This document shows positions 11,963 to 25,683 of a stretch of DNA of 64,000 nt, in pieces (within the stretch, counting starts at the first letter, position 1; the number at the start of each line of letters is the position of its first letter). The stretch covers positions 62,330,119 to 62,394,118 of the forward strand of contig CM043952.1 in NCBI GenBank assembly GCA_014529385.2, written 5' to 3'. This DNA is from Adiantum capillus-veneris. Lineage: Eukaryota; Streptophyta; Polypodiopsida; Polypodiales; Pteridaceae. The position numbers and the translations under genes were made by a program. The notes under the pieces were generated by a model. That model was not told where the DNA came from. It ran no database searches and saw only the letters and a program-made list of their open reading frames with translations.

Positions 11963-12526
11963 TCAAACAAGTTTCCATGGGAGTGGTAATAGGTTTTCAA
12001 TCCTCAAGTTTAAACTTACATAGCAATTCTCTATGTAGCTTGTCTGACACAAGGCAATACCACCATCACACTGCTTAAACTGTATACCCAAGTAATAGTG
12101 CAACAGCCCCAAATCTTTCATTTGGAAAGTAGCATTTAAATCAGCCTTAAATTCAACAAATTTTCTCTCATTTGGCCCAGTGATCAATAAATCATCCACA
12201 TAGAGAACAACAATGAGAAGTACTTCACCCTCATGCTTTACATACAATGTGCTTTTTGTTGGACTATTACAAAAGCCTCGTTTGACCAAATGAGTGTCAG
12301 CTTTCTCATACCAAGCACGAGAAAATTGCTTCAACCCATACAAAGATTTCTTACATCTGCACATTTTATCCTCTTGTCCTTTCTTGACAAAACTGCAAGG
12401 CTGCATTACATAAACTTCCTCACAAATGTCCCCATTTAAGAAAGCAGTGACAATGTCTGACTCATGTACATCCCAAAAAAATGAGCTGCCAATGCACATA
12501 AAAAATGCACAGTATTCATACGACAA
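11963..12526 (-). pseudogene. copia reverse transcriptase (partial)
   Basis: Contains VHESDIVTAFLNGDICEEVY (first catalytic Asp region), KSLYGLKQFSRAWYEK and the catalytic box VVLYVDDLLITG, followed by FQMKDLGLLHYYLGIQF. This block series is specific to Ty1/copia RT. The N-terminal part before 12,526 is in other frames and degenerate. Confidence 0.9.
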
Positions 12527-12629
12527 GTGAGAGAAAAGTTCTCTTCATAATCTATGCCTTTCTACTGTGCATAACCCTTTGCCAACAAGTCAAGCATTAT
12601 AGGGATCAATCTCACATCCGGCTTGCATT

Positions 12630-13803
12630 TCAACTTGTAAAACAAATTTGTATCAATGGTCCTTTTTCCTTGAGGCAAATCACATAAAGTCTATGTGTCA
12701 ATTTGTATAAGTGCATCATATTCAGATTGCATGGCAGCCATTTGCTTTGAATTTTGTGCTTCATCAAAAGACAGAGGTTCCTCAACATCACATAAGCTAG
12801 ACGTAGCCAAAGCATAACAATCTGATGCATGAGATGCATGGCGAGAACATGAATGAGTACAACTAGACAAAGGTGCATCCAATTTATTGTCAAAAGAGTA
12901 TGCACCAGCCATTTAGGCATACCTCTAGCCTGCTCATTCTCAGCCCTTTCTTCATCAAGTACATCATGTACATTTTCATCAGTAAGAGGCTGATCTGTAA
13001 CATTTTTAGAAACCCCCATAGGCTATACATTTTCCTCATTGAAATTTACATTCGAACTTCCACCACTAAAAAGAGGCAACAAAGTGTCATACATGTCTTG
13101 TGAGCTTACATTACTGTCTCTAGATGACAACAAGGGCTGAACAGAATCTTCTACAAGCACAATATCTTGTGAGACTAAGATATGCTTTGTTTGTGGATGA
13201 TACAACCTGTAACCTTTGCTTTTAGCACTATAACCAATAAAAATACATTTGACAGCCTTATTTTCCAATTTTCTACGCTGCATTTATGGCACCAAAGCAT
13301 ATGCCAAACAATCAAAAACTTGTATGTTCTCAATAAAGGGCTTTCTATCATGCCATGCATCATATGGAGTCATAAACTACAAAGATTTTGTAGGACACAA
13401 GTACATAAGTGGCACACATGATGGCCTTCAGCCAAAAAACATGTGGCAAAGCTTGACTTTTGACCATACATCAAGCCATTTCCGTAAGTGACTTGTTTCT
13501 CCTGTCACCAACACCATTTTTTTGAGGTGTATAAGGCACTGTACATTGGTGTTTTATCCCACGACTAGCCAAAAATACATTAAATTCATGAGACATATAC
13601 TCCCCCACTCCATTGAAATGGAGGGTGTCCATAGTACATTTTGAGACATTTTCAACCATACCCTTTAAGCACATAAATACTTCAAACTTTGCTTTAAGTA
13701 GATACACACATGCATGCCTGGAGTAGTGTGCGCATATGTCGCATGTGTCAATGCAAGGAACTTGCCGATACACCGTGTGCGAGCCACAAATGGCTCCAAG
13801 CAC
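12630..13803 (-). pseudogene. copia integrase core and linker to RT (frameshifted)
   Basis: From 13,730 down, the minus strand reads YSRHACVYLLKAKFEVF, GVGEYMSHEFNVFLASRGI, HQCTVPYTPQKNGV and NKSLTEMA, the second half of the copia integrase core. Next come KCIFIGYSAKSKGYRLY and a Ser/Asp-rich linker (13,280-12,630). The zinc domain and first catalytic Asp region are missing. Several frame changes show decay. Confidence 0.85.
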
Positions 13804-13821
13804 ACAACAAGCCTAAACTAG

Positions 13822-14092
13822 CTTTAGGGACCCACTGATATGTTTTCTTCGTTATATTAGGATGAGTCTTGTCAGAAGCTATATGCATTGCTTGTAGCAT
13901 ATTTAAGGGTACGGGAATTTCATCCCCCTCACGCGTTACCCAGGTCGTCCCCCTATTTCCCCAAGTGTCTATGGTTGCTGCTAGGTGGACCCAATCCACA
14001 TTGTCGGACTCAGTCATCCCAGGTAGTACATCCATATAAGGAGAATCTTCCCCAACATCAATGTCCGCTTTACACGTGTAACAATACTGCAA
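13822..14092 (-). pseudogene. fusion of pre-RT segment to 3' ORF segment (pol deleted)
   Basis: The ORF reads SPYMDVLPGMTESDNVDWVH ... MHIASD and then KTHPNITKKTYQWVPKAS. In the full relative the first part is at 63.27-63.09 kb and the second at about 46.83-46.77 kb, on opposite sides of the whole RT-RNase H-integrase block. The fusion is in frame with at most one base of shared sequence at the joint. Confidence 0.8.
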
Positions 14093-14098
14093 TGGGGC

Positions 14099-14520
14099 CT
14101 AGTGAATTGTGGTGTCAGATCTATGATCAATTATAAACCTATTTCCTACGGGATCTGCTCGACCAGTCACAAGATCCACTCGAATGATAGAATCTTGGAA
14201 CTGCAAGTAGACATGGTTTTTAGACCAGTCATGCACCATTTTTGCTTCCCTCATGAAAGGACGTCCTAAGATCATCTCCGATGCCATAGTGTGCTTGGAG
14301 AAATCCATAACAATGAAGGTAACCCTTATTTTATGTCCAAACACCTTGATCTTGAGATCTTTTAGCATCCCAATAGGTTTAACAATAGACCCATTGGCCA
14401 TCTTCACTACTATTGTTGTGGTCGCAAGGTGAGGTCTTCCCATAGTTTCCTAGTAGTTTTTAGTGACAATGCTAACCTCAGCACCACCATCAAGGATTCC
14501 CTTCACAATTGTGGTCCATA
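14099..14520 (-). pseudogene. Ty3 aspartic protease (retropepsin)
   Basis: Motifs ILDGGAEVSIVTKNY (active site with Gly for Ser/Thr, DGGA), KMANGSIVKPIGML and ILGRPFMREAKMVHDW are present. The relative at 63.46-63.99 kb is nearly identical. A TAG splits the active-site part from the rest near 14,445-14,450. Confidence 0.85.
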
Positions 14521-16818
14521 GCATAGCGCACCATTGTTGCTCCCTTCTTAGATACATATGATTGTTCTGCAAAGCACGATTGTCTCTAAGACTCTCTTGA
14601 ATAGCCTTGGTGAGATCTGCTAAATTCATCTCAGATATCTTTGACTCCTTAGCAATAGGCTTTAGGGTCAATGGCTGATGCCCCGATGCTTGTGAGCTAA
14701 TAGATTTAGACTCAACAGACACTCTTTCTCCTTGAATCATTAAATTATCCTCCAATTGGATCGCATTGGTGGTGATTGCTTCCCAAGTGGTGATACCTAT
14801 AATAGCCATTGTAGATATCCTCATGTCGTAATCCCCGAATGAATCTATCAAGCAATTGGTTATTGTTGAAGTGCTCACTGAGTCTCCTTCCTCTCGTTGG
14901 GCTTTCTGGAGCTGAGAGGCTACACACCAAAGTACTCCCTCTTGTATGTATTTTTTTAAGAACAATCTCCTAAGAGTAGGGTAAATCGTTTTTTCTTCCA
15001 CCCTTAGGGTTCTATACCAATCCCTTGCCTTCCCACTTAAGGTTAGGCTTAAAGCATTACTCTTATGCAGGCCATTGTGTTCTCCTAGAGAATCACATAT
15101 TTGTTCAAACAATTCAATATGCTTTCTCACATCCGCGTCTCCACCAAATTTTTGTGTGAGCTTGGCTATTTGTACTGCCTTACTTCTAGGCTCTCTATCA
15201 GGTGCGTTACGCATATTCTCAGCAATAGATCGACCGATAGATTGAGAAAATGTTGCCAAGTCACCTAAGTGAGCAGGCACCGTGGGTGAAGGCGCTCCAG
15301 AGACTACATGTGGAGTAGGTATTGGCATTGGGCTTGGCGCATAGGAAGCCCTTGGGTTCCACGTTGGGTACGATTTTGTGCCATGTGGCGGTCCAAAGTT
15401 CATATGTGTGGCCCTAGGCATAGCAGACGTCGGATGTGACATGCTAATGCTAGCCGGTATAGTCCCATGGAAATAAGAACTTGGGTGTTGTGGTTGTGGA
15501 GCATAGGTAGTTGAAACAATGGGAGGGGTAGGGTCTACATGAATACGAGGACCCATGGGTGTATACGATTGGTACACACTTGTAGGTACTGTTGCAGGCA
15601 TTGAGCTACCATGTAGCGGTGCTTTACTAACAAATGAGGTCCATGGCGTGTTTCGTGGCATGCCCATCATTGGGGTAGGCATGGTAGCCAAGGTGTCATC
15701 AAGGGAAAGATGACGTGGTGTCATCAAGGGAAAGATGAGCTAGACTTGGAAAGGTGAAGCTATCACTTGTGGGCTCAGATTGCACTGAGACCCCTGGCAA
15801 AACAACATATGGAGGATCCATCAGACTTACCGAGGGAGTCTCCATTTGCGATAAGGTCGGTTGTTTAGCCTTCCCAGTATCCAAGAATCTCATGAGACCC
15901 GTTGAAGGCATGTTGATCCCCTTGTTCTGTCTCTCTAAGTCAATAACCCTATGGATGACCTCACAAACTCTTTGTTGTTGATCCTTCACACTAGTAGTGC
16001 CCATTGTGGATTGTAGGACATCTAACCAACCCACGTGATAGGTGTGACCTGTGTATAGGTCGGTCAGAGTTTTCGTTTGTAGTTCGTACTCCCATTTCTC
16101 ATTTAGGAACACTCCATCTAGGATTGAGGTGCTAGGGGTGTCCTTTGAGCTAGATGCAATGTTTCTTTCTAGGGGTTGGCCCTTAGCAGTTGCTAAGTCA
16201 GGAGCACTCGATTTCTCTCCTAGCAAAGATATTGACATAGGCCCTTTCGATTTTAACTCTCTTCGTTGCTCCGCCTTACGTAAGCTCTCAATTTCCTTTT
16301 CCCTTGCTGCAAGGATATACCGCTCGACCTCTTGCACTTCGGCAAGGCTTCTACCATCGGGTAATATGACCTCGGAGGGAAATAACTCTGAAGAGTCAGG
16401 AGGTGCAATGAATGAAGTATTCACGTACACATTCTCTAAGGCTATAGGGTCTACGTTGGTCACGAATGGAGAATTTATTTTCCCACCCCCCTCATTTACA
16501 TCATAGCTCCATGTTCGGAGCGAGTGGCTCTACTAAAGGTTTCCTTCAGGCGGGTAAGCACGCTCAGCCCGGACCGCAGACCCATGGCATGCATGTCTTG
16601 GCTTGAGCTATCGGGATTAGGCATTGGGAAACCCTCCATGATGTCGTAGTCAGAGGAAGAGTCACTAGCCGCTATGTTCGGGTCTTGTTTTGTACTACCG
16701 TGGGTCCCCGTCGAGGGCCCGGAACCTAAAGTAGGTGGATATTGAGAACTCGCGTAAGTCAAAATTCTCTCTAGTTGCTCCGTCTCTAGCACACGACTAG
16801 AGCTCAAGTGAGCTTTAC
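14450..16818 (-). pseudogene. gag: Ty3 gag polyprotein (frameshifted)
   Basis: N-terminal acidic Ser/Pro-rich part at 16.8-15.7 kb. Then a Pro/Met-rich tract, and a capsid domain at about 15.25-14.8 kb with LTQKFGGDADVRKHIELFEQ, LSLTLSGKARDWYRTL and YPTLRRLFLKKYIQ. No CCHC knuckle is seen before the protease. The reading frame changes at about 15.7 and 16.5 kb. Confidence 0.75.
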
Positions 16819-17265
16819 ATCCCACGACATAAAATGCTTGATGCAACAATCTCATCACCAAAACTGAGATCATGAATGGTACATTTGTCATCCACAAATT
16901 TCACAACAAGACCAAGTCTAGCAAGTGCAGATACAAACAAAATATTCTTCTTCATCCCAGGTACATAAAGTGTGAAAGAACTACCATTCACAGTAGTCAG
17001 CACAATCTTTCTAACTCCCTTAACAGGATAAGAGGCATTGTTGGCACAAGTGACAATTCCCATGAAGGACATCCTTGAAAGAGGTAAACAAGTCACGATG
17101 AGAGGTAATGTGCTTTGTAGCACCACTATCAGAGTACCACACTTGAGCATCTGAAGCAACTGGCAAACATGGATCATAGAGAATAGGATCGTAAGTGCAC
17201 TCTGCGCTAAAAGCCCATTCTGCATCAACATCAGCATCACAGTCTCCTTTCATAGAAGCATTAGG
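16818..17265 (-). pseudogene. copia protease and pre-integrase segment
   Basis: Reads DCDADVDAEWAFSAECTYDP, VWYSDSGATKHITSHRDLF (catalytic DSGA) and NILFVSALARLGLVVKF, CTIHDLSFGDEIVAS. The first residues directly continue the frame that breaks off at 29,289 on the far side of the 12 kb DNA element. Confidence 0.9.
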
Positions 17266-17293
17266 GAATTTGGTAGATCATTTGGAGAGCCTT
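17266..17293 (+). repeat. left terminal inverted repeat of element 1
   Basis: Starts GAATTTGGTAGATCATTT and runs to GAGCCTT. It pairs with 29,261-29,288 in reverse complement, differing at three internal positions. Confidence 0.85.
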
Positions 17294-17570
17294 CTAAGAA
17301 AATACAATCTTTTGCCTTCTCTCTTTAGAAAATTGGTGTGGTAAAAGAAAAGGTGTCCTCATCAACCATTCAAAAAGTGTATTTTGAAGTGGATTCTTTT
17401 GATAGAGTCATAACGGCCCTAATGATTGATGGAATGTCCCTTTTTAGTTATATTGAATGCACCTCGTCATATAGGAGGGAATTTCTTTTCCATACAAAGT
17501 ATGCAGTAGGGAGTCTAGGGAGTAATGGCGCTATACTCTTTTGTTTCTTGATTTTCTTGACTGTGCATTC

Positions 17571-20220
17571 ATGGCTTCTTCATCAACCCCCTCAAACCTT
17601 CTCACTAAACGTCATAAATATCATCTACACGTTGATTTGAATCCTAAATATGAGCCTTTATGCAAGTGAAGTAAAACAAACACAACAGTAATACCCACAA
17701 AGAAAGCAAGACTCAAAGTAGAAGTAGCAAAACACATAGATTTATGGACAAATGGCTCCCTCTATCCTTTCAATCCTATGACCAATGCCTCCCATGCATT
17801 TGTAAATCCGACTACTTTTTTGACCTTTGCAGGTGATAGACAGAATGGTTTACTTGGCTACTGCAAAGCTCTAACTAGGAAATCAGAAATTCAGAAAAGC
17901 ATGGTTCACCATCAAGCAAATGAGATTATACACCTTCTACTTTGCATTGTGAGGACCAAAAAACTCTTTTGTAGTGTACACAAGAAATACAGGTATTGCA
18001 AGAAAAAGTGTGGAACTTACAAAGGAAAGATACAAGCTTAGGTGCTAGTGTGCGAAAGAAGAGACTATGGGTTCTTGAAACCTTGCAGATTGTTGGCTTT
18101 GGAGGTCTCAAAAAATAATCCAAGCATTGAGGTCAAGATTGTGAACCTTTTAGTTTATTTCAACTATACATTGTTTTTTCTTATGTCTATTATATTTTCT
18201 ATGGAGACATTCTATATATCCAGACAAGGTCAATGTAGGAAAGCAGTTGAAGCCTTTGATAGCAAGTGGTCTCGTAAAGCATGACAAAAAGTATAAGGTT
18301 TTGCAGTGGGATATTGTTGACCATTTTATTACAAAGAGTGCCGTGCCTGCAAGTGAAATATAGGGCACACTTGACTCCCTTGGTGTGAGTAAGAGAGGAT
18401 ACTCAGCTATTCAGCAGTCTATCTCCTCCATTTTTGTGAATAATGGAATAAAGTCTAAACTTCTACCAACAGTAGCAAATGTTTGGAAAGAGAGACTCAA
18501 CCATGCACATACAGATTTTATTGGATGTCCATTTCATATTGATGGTATTTATAGATCTCAAGGAACAACTATAACCTACGATGAGTACAACAATATCTTC
18601 ATGGACCTCACTTTGTTGCAAACTAGAATGATTGAGTTCTACAATAACATTTGAAGAGACAAGTGGCGTTCTGAATTTTGTTTTGAAGCTAGATGAGTGT
18701 GAGATCCTCCAAGAGAAGAAGCTAGAACAAGTCACAATAACATTGATGCATATGTCCCATTGATGATCCTTCATACTTCAATGTTCAATAAAAAACAAAC
18801 ATATGGTGGCTTGGTGCTTTCAAGTATTCCATTTCCACCTTCTCTTCAGCTTTGGTGAGCCCTCTTGAGATTTAATTTGAGATTTACTTTAACGTCTCAT
18901 GCGGATTTAATCTTGAAGGTAAAGAAATAAGACCACGACATTTTATATTGGGTGTTCCATTAGACCCCTATCCCTGATATCATCGATAAACAAATGAATC
19001 GAGGAAAGGTGCTGGTTGTCAATGGGAGGGAAGACTTTCAAGTCCAATGGCATCTTGCATGTGACCTTAAAACACTGAAGTGTATGTATACTTGTGGAAT
19101 GGGTGCTATGATAAAGGCTCCATGCTTGTATTGCATGGAGCGTGCAAAGACAATGGACCCAAAATGGTGGAGAAAGGCACCTACTCGCCACAATGAGGAT
19201 CCTAATTTTCACCCAGTTTTGGATATTCCACTTGTTAATGTCCACATTTGTACAATGCATGCTCTTTGCAGAATTGTAGAGAAGTTGGTGTATCTGTACA
19301 TTGGGTTTTCTTGGAAAATCAAGAACTCAAAAGAATAGTAGGTTGCAGTAGAGACACTTGAACTAGTTTTGTCCGAGATTGGTCTCCATGGGGGCAATGT
19401 GAAAATCCAACGTAATGAGAAAAGGTCAACCAATGATAAAGATGTACCTTGCAAACCATCTATTCGTGGGGTCAAGGCACATTGTTTTTTATCAAAGTCA
19501 ACAGATAAGAAGCTAACCAAGCATGGAAGGATGTATCAGTCCACTTATGTCAGCAAAATTGAGTTTTAGCAATGGAAAAATCTCCATATGGTAGTGAAGG
19601 ACAAGGATTTCACAACTCGCAATGCCAAGGGTGAAGTGTGGCATTCTACGATGTGCTATTTTAGATGTGTGACAAAGATGAGTGGATGCAAAATGATCTA
19701 TACAAGTTTAAGGAGAACCTTCAGCTACTAAAGAACGCATTTAGGTCAGCATGGACTAAAACTCGGATTACTCATTACATGGTATTGTTAACGCACCTTT
19801 TAAATGATAAGGGCTAAAAGGTTGTTTAAAATTCTTGACAACTTGTTTTATTTGCAACACATCATTTTCTATCACTTACCATACTTCATTCAAAAGTATG
19901 GAAACCCACGCATATGGAACACCCAAGGCTTGGAAAAGTCTCATTACATGGCCAAGAATGCATATGTTAGACACACACGACATGGTGGCTCTCAAGGTAA
20001 GGAAAATAGTTTAAAAGAGTTGTTTCAGTGGTTTTATCACAGAATCCTTCATGCAAAATCCTTCATTGGGTGCAGTGAAAACATGTATTGGATTGTTAGG
20101 CAACAACACAAGCAATTAGGCGTTTGCAACAAAGGAAACGGAAACGAGTAGAGGTATTCAACAACTCCAGTGCTCGTGAAGATGTGAGAAAGTGGAGAGA
20201 GACAATGCAATATGTTAACT
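17571..20220 (+). pseudogene. transposase-like gene of element 1 (multiple stops)
   Basis: ATG at 17,571 opens MASSSTPSNLLTKRHKYHLH. After a frame change come LWTNGSLYPFNPMTNASHAF (about 17.74 kb) and Cys/His-rich CSVHKKYRYCKKKCG (about 18.0 kb). From 18,226 to 18,654 one frame, with a single TAG at about 18,361, reads VGKQLKPLIASGLVKHDKKY to LLQTRMIEFYNN. At 18.97-19.34 kb: WHLACDLKTLKCMYTCG, APCLYCMER and NVHICTMHALCRIVEKLVY. At 19.8-20.15 kb: YGNPRIWNTQGLEKSHYMAK, HTRHGG and ELFQWFYHR. The overall look (Cys pairs, one Asp-rich and one His/Glu block, late Glu-His motif) is that of an RNase-H-like transposase, but the family is unidentified and the assignment is inference. Confidence 0.5.
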
Positions 20221-20466
20221 ATAGGTGGATCAAGATATTTTGATTTTAGGTCACAACATGTACAAGAGATGCCTAATGATACAATGGATACAGTACAAGT
20301 CACAACTCTCTCAACTTGATAACAGATAGTGGATATCTTTTGGCACATTACCCTTGTATCGGATCATTAAATGTTTGCCATAATCTAATAGTTCATTTTG
20401 GTTTTCTTTCCCAAAGGTGAGTGCCATTGTTGTGTATGTGTAATAATAAGATGCACGACCATCAGT

Positions 20467-20785
20467 CTACTCCAAACAGTATCCAAAACATTCTGTAGCA
20501 AAAACTTTATCGACGACAAGGATAACTTTGTCTGCATTTTGTGGTAGCATTGGTCCACTTAGGAAGCATGAGAGCGTCTTGAGAATGAATGTTGCAGTAC
20601 TTCCCTCTTGGGATATTCCATTGTGAAAGACTAGTATGGGTGCTTCACAGAGTCTAGCAAGGTATTGTCCTAGTGTTGCATCCCTTCCACGATACTCTCT
20701 TGTCCGATGGCGAAGGAAGTCATTCTTTTCAGTAATCCATGACTGTACACAAAAGGATGAGTTGGAGAAAGACAATGACAACTAG

Positions 20786-20841
<56 letters not shown>

Positions 20842-22167
20842 AAAAAAACTTTTTTTTAAAAAAAATTTGGGGGGGGGGGGGGGGGTTTACCATGTAGCTC
20901 TCATCTTGCATATATAAATTATGCTTCCATAGGTCCACTGACCTCGTGGACCCTTGTGTAGGACATGTAAACCAGTCCTCTACTTCTTGAGTACTGGTTG
21001 ATGACCTGGGGTTGTTTTTGATAGCTTGGAAGGTGGCCTCATTTGGGAGTGTCTCTCTATACTTTTCTGCCTTGTCAAAGCAGAGTTTGAGGCACTCCAT
21101 TGGGCTACTAGAGGTTTCCATCGCCTCGTCATCACTGCTGTCATCAGATACAAATCCACTCCTCCCCTCTTGAAATTTGGAGAGTGTGGCAAGTGCAAAG
21201 TCCCCCCTTAAAGAAAATATACTTTGAATGTCATGGAGAAAAATGTATGATCTCTCACCAAATTTGAAGTCTGTTAGTCCACGAAGCATCAGTGTGGCTT
21301 GATTCTCATTAAAGCCAGAGACATCTAAAGGTAGTTTGATGTCAAATGTTTTAACTGTAAGTATTTTGCTTTGTTGCACCTCTTTAGCCTCTGGCTCAAG
21401 ATTAATATCCTCCTCAATCTCAGGAACCTCATTGGACTCCATGTCCTCATCATCTTGTTCATCGGGTGGTAGATCCTCCTCATCCATTACCTCTGAAGGA
21501 TCTTTCAATAGACTAGCAAATAGAGAATTTAAGGATAGAAGGAACCCAAAGGGTTCTTTAATTAGCTTGCAATATGCATAGGACACAGTGAGGGTCTATA
21601 GATAATAGGCAGCTGATGGTACTTCTTGTATGACCGTCTTGTGGAATCACCATATTTTAGGTGCACCACCACCATGTCAGCAAGAACCACCCTTCCCCTG
21701 TGGAGCTCAAGCTCACACTTGTCTCTTTTAGACTTGAGGAAATTGTTGTACTGAGCTATAAGGTCATCCGGAATGAATGGTACATTAAAGATAGAAGAGA
21801 CCTTGTCAAACATTTCAGCAGCTCCTGCAGATACTGCAAAATCAATAAGTCTTTCATCCACACATGCAGGATTTTCAACCCCTTGCTTACATTTTGTAGT
21901 TGGCTCACTGGTAGAAGAAAGATCAATGTTTCTCTTTTTGGTGCTAGTCACTTAAAGCTTCTGGCTTACAGGCACTTCTTCCTGTTCTAAAGCTTCTGAG
22001 TCATTAGGGGGTTCCTCTGTCCCCACAACATCATCTCCAAGAAATGTATCTTTAGCCAGAGCAAAGTTCACATCTCTCTTTAAAGAGCCTCTCAGCAACT
22101 TAGGTGGTCACTCTTTTGCTTCTTGTTCACCTAAGACAATTTCTGGATCCACCCTCTGCCTCTTCAT
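20467..22167 (-). pseudogene. unidentified spliced gene of element 1, minus strand
   Basis: ATG at 22,167 gives MKRQRVDPEIVLGEQEAKE, then a TGA. Downstream segments are rich in acidic residues (DLPPDEQDDEDMESNEVPE at about 21.47 kb) and contain SAGAAEMFDKVSSIFNVPF and LPLDVSGFNENQATLMLRGL. A GT-AG intron (about 20,889-20,784) holds an (AT)n run and poly-A/T/G. The last exon reads QSWITEKNDFLRHRTREYRG, ILVFHNGISQEGSTATF and ends at 20,467. I recognise no domain. The acidic linker style resembles the H3/HAD gene of the same element. Confidence 0.45.
20784..20889 (-). other. putative intron with AT and homopolymer runs
   Basis: On the minus strand donor GTAAAC follows CTACATG, and acceptor TAG precedes TTGTCATTGTC. 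Inside are about 26 AT units, then A8, T8, A8 and a G17-18 run. Such adjacent homopolymers may be a consensus or assembly error. Confidence 0.55.
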
Positions 22168-22289
22168 TTTGTGGGATCTTAATCCTAAGAAAAACATAAT
22201 GCACGCAAAAATAGGTAAGTATTGGGACACACCAGCATTTAACTTTTTTATTAAATTTGATAACACATTTTTCTTAAATTGCAAGCTTT

Positions 22290-24200
<1,911 letters not shown>

Positions 24201-24213
24201 GGCTTACAGGTAA

Positions 24214-25040
24214 ATGGCAAGAACAAAGGCGACTGCAAGAAAGGCAGGCAAAGGACCAGGTTTGGCTGCTAGAGCAGGAGGAAGATCCGCTAGTAAAAAG
24301 AAGAGACTAGGAAAGCCCATGAAAACCTTTAAAGCTCCAAGGATGAATAGGCTACAAAGACACATCAGACTGTTTAAGGAAATCAAGAAGGCTCAAAAAT
24401 GTATCAAGATTCTAATACCAAAGCTTCTATTCCAAAGACTAGTCATGTCAATATGTGAGGAAGCATGCTTTGGGAACATGAGGTGGAAACCTATTGCACT
24501 GCTAGCACTACAAGAGGCATCAAAAGAATTTTTGCTAGAATATTTCAATGACAAAAATTGTTACAACACATACACATAGGGTAACGATTATGGACAAAGA
24601 CAGTGAAACTTTGAAAAGAGTAAGGTGGAGATATTATAAGCTGCTCCAGCCAAATGAATTTATAAATAATAAAATGAAGGAAGTTTTGATTATTCCTCCA
24701 TCAAAGCCAGAGGCGGTGAAGATTGTAGAAGTCACCCATGATGTGAATACGAGTGCTAGGGCTGAGCTGGAAAATCGGTGTGTATAGGAGATAAATAAAC
24801 TAAAAGAAAAGGAAAAAGTAGCACATGCTATAGAAGAAGAGGTTAACAGCTACCACATTGTTACACATGAAATCGATGTCAGCCAACAACAAATTTTGTT
24901 ATCTATGGAGGAAGGATTAATAGTAGATATACAACAAGAAGATGGTATAAGAAGACTTGCATTTGATTCTATGGATATCAGTATATTGCGGGATCCATAT
25001 GCTCAAATCGCAGATTCAATTGTATATATCTTCTTGAAGT
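24214..25040 (+). pseudogene. divergent histone H3-like domain with C-terminal extension
   Basis: ATG at 24,214 begins MARTKATARKAGKG, which keeps the H3 tail start ARTK-x-TARK (positions equivalent to K4 and K9). The core follows: EIKKAQKCIKILIPKLLFQR with FQRLV, then LALQEASKEFLLEYF matching the H3 ALQEA helix. One frame change at about 24,565-24,578 leads to HRVTIMDKDSETLKRVRW, matching the H3 C-terminus RVTIMPKD. The spacing of all blocks is that of H3 (about 137 residues to KRVRW). Normal H3 ends a few residues later, but this frame runs on past a TAG at 24,785-24,787 (likely Gln) as an acidic linker to 25,040. The lineage-specific residues are strongly diverged from H3.1/H3.3/CENH3. It lies just after a long (GA)n array. 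Confidence 0.85.
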
Positions 25041-25041
25041 A

Positions 25042-25660
25042 AGATGCTTTCACCAGCTCTAGCATATTTTTATTCAGCCTTGAGGCTAGAGACTAACGAC
25101 ATCAAACTGTCTTGTAGTTTGATAAAGAGCATCTACCTCTACAAAGCCATGCAGAAATATATATATATTGGATTCCCAAATTTCTTCCTTTCTCAGAATG
25201 AAAAATACCCCTATCGGCACATTCGAGAAGTGGCTTGCTCATCGTCCAATGTTGCAAGTAACAACCATAATTTTTCCATATGAGAGCAACCGCCCCACTG
25301 GAGCCTCGTTTGCATTGAACTTGACAAGCCAGTTGCCTGGACAGTAAACTCAATTCAAGGAACACATCTAGAATTGAGACTATGAGTATTAAAATTATAA
25401 ATTGGTTTTATTTTTGATAGACAATGGAGATAGTTATTGTGTTGGGTTCATACCAACTCCTCCTGCTTGCATATGCATAAAAAGACTGTTGCATGTATAT
25501 GGAAGGCTATGCGAAAATCTAGAGTTGTATAGATCAAAAATTAAGGAAGTCATGGTGCCTTTATAGACTGATGGCAACTCATGTGGATGGAGATGCCTCC
25601 TCCATGCTAAGTATATACTACAGAGCTTTTTTGCATTAAAGCCATTCATGTCAAAGGTAT
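25042..25660 (+). pseudogene. Ulp1/SENP-like C48 cysteine protease domain (stops present)
   Basis: Downstream of the H3-like domain the reading continues as LSPALAYFYSALRLE (25,047 on), then past one TGA HWSLVCIELDKP (catalytic His block, about 25,296-25,331) and AWTVNSIQGTH (the position of the catalytic Asp block, with Asn). After a frame change come SKIKEVMVPL, TAG at 25,564-25,566, and TDGNSCGWRCLLHAKYIL (catalytic Cys block). The order His, Asp/Asn, Gln (now TAG) and Cys with the TDG-x-SCG signature fits Ulp1-type SUMO/ubiquitin-like proteases, the same protease class carried by some plant Mutator elements. Catalytically dead as it stands. Confidence 0.75.
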
Positions 25661-25683
25661 GCATTGTACATAGCATTATCATA

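Larger units (their letters stand above)
13735..16818 (-). mobile_element. Ty3/gypsy fragment lacking RT, RNase H and integrase, inside the copia element
   Basis: The minus strand reads a Ty3 gag and protease, then passes directly into the 3' ORF of the related full element at 46-64 kb. All of the sequence that in the full element encodes RT, RNase H and integrase is absent. No LTRs are visible at the ends. The copia host lacks some pre-integrase sequence at the join, so this is not a clean insertion. A 97 bp segment at the left end recurs at 43.25 kb. Confidence 0.75.

Noticed and set aside
18040..18300. ORF reading CRKAVEAFDSKWSRKA as the coding frame
   Set aside because: The neighbouring frame (VGKQLKPLIASGLVK) connects with the long downstream segment and is more protein-like.
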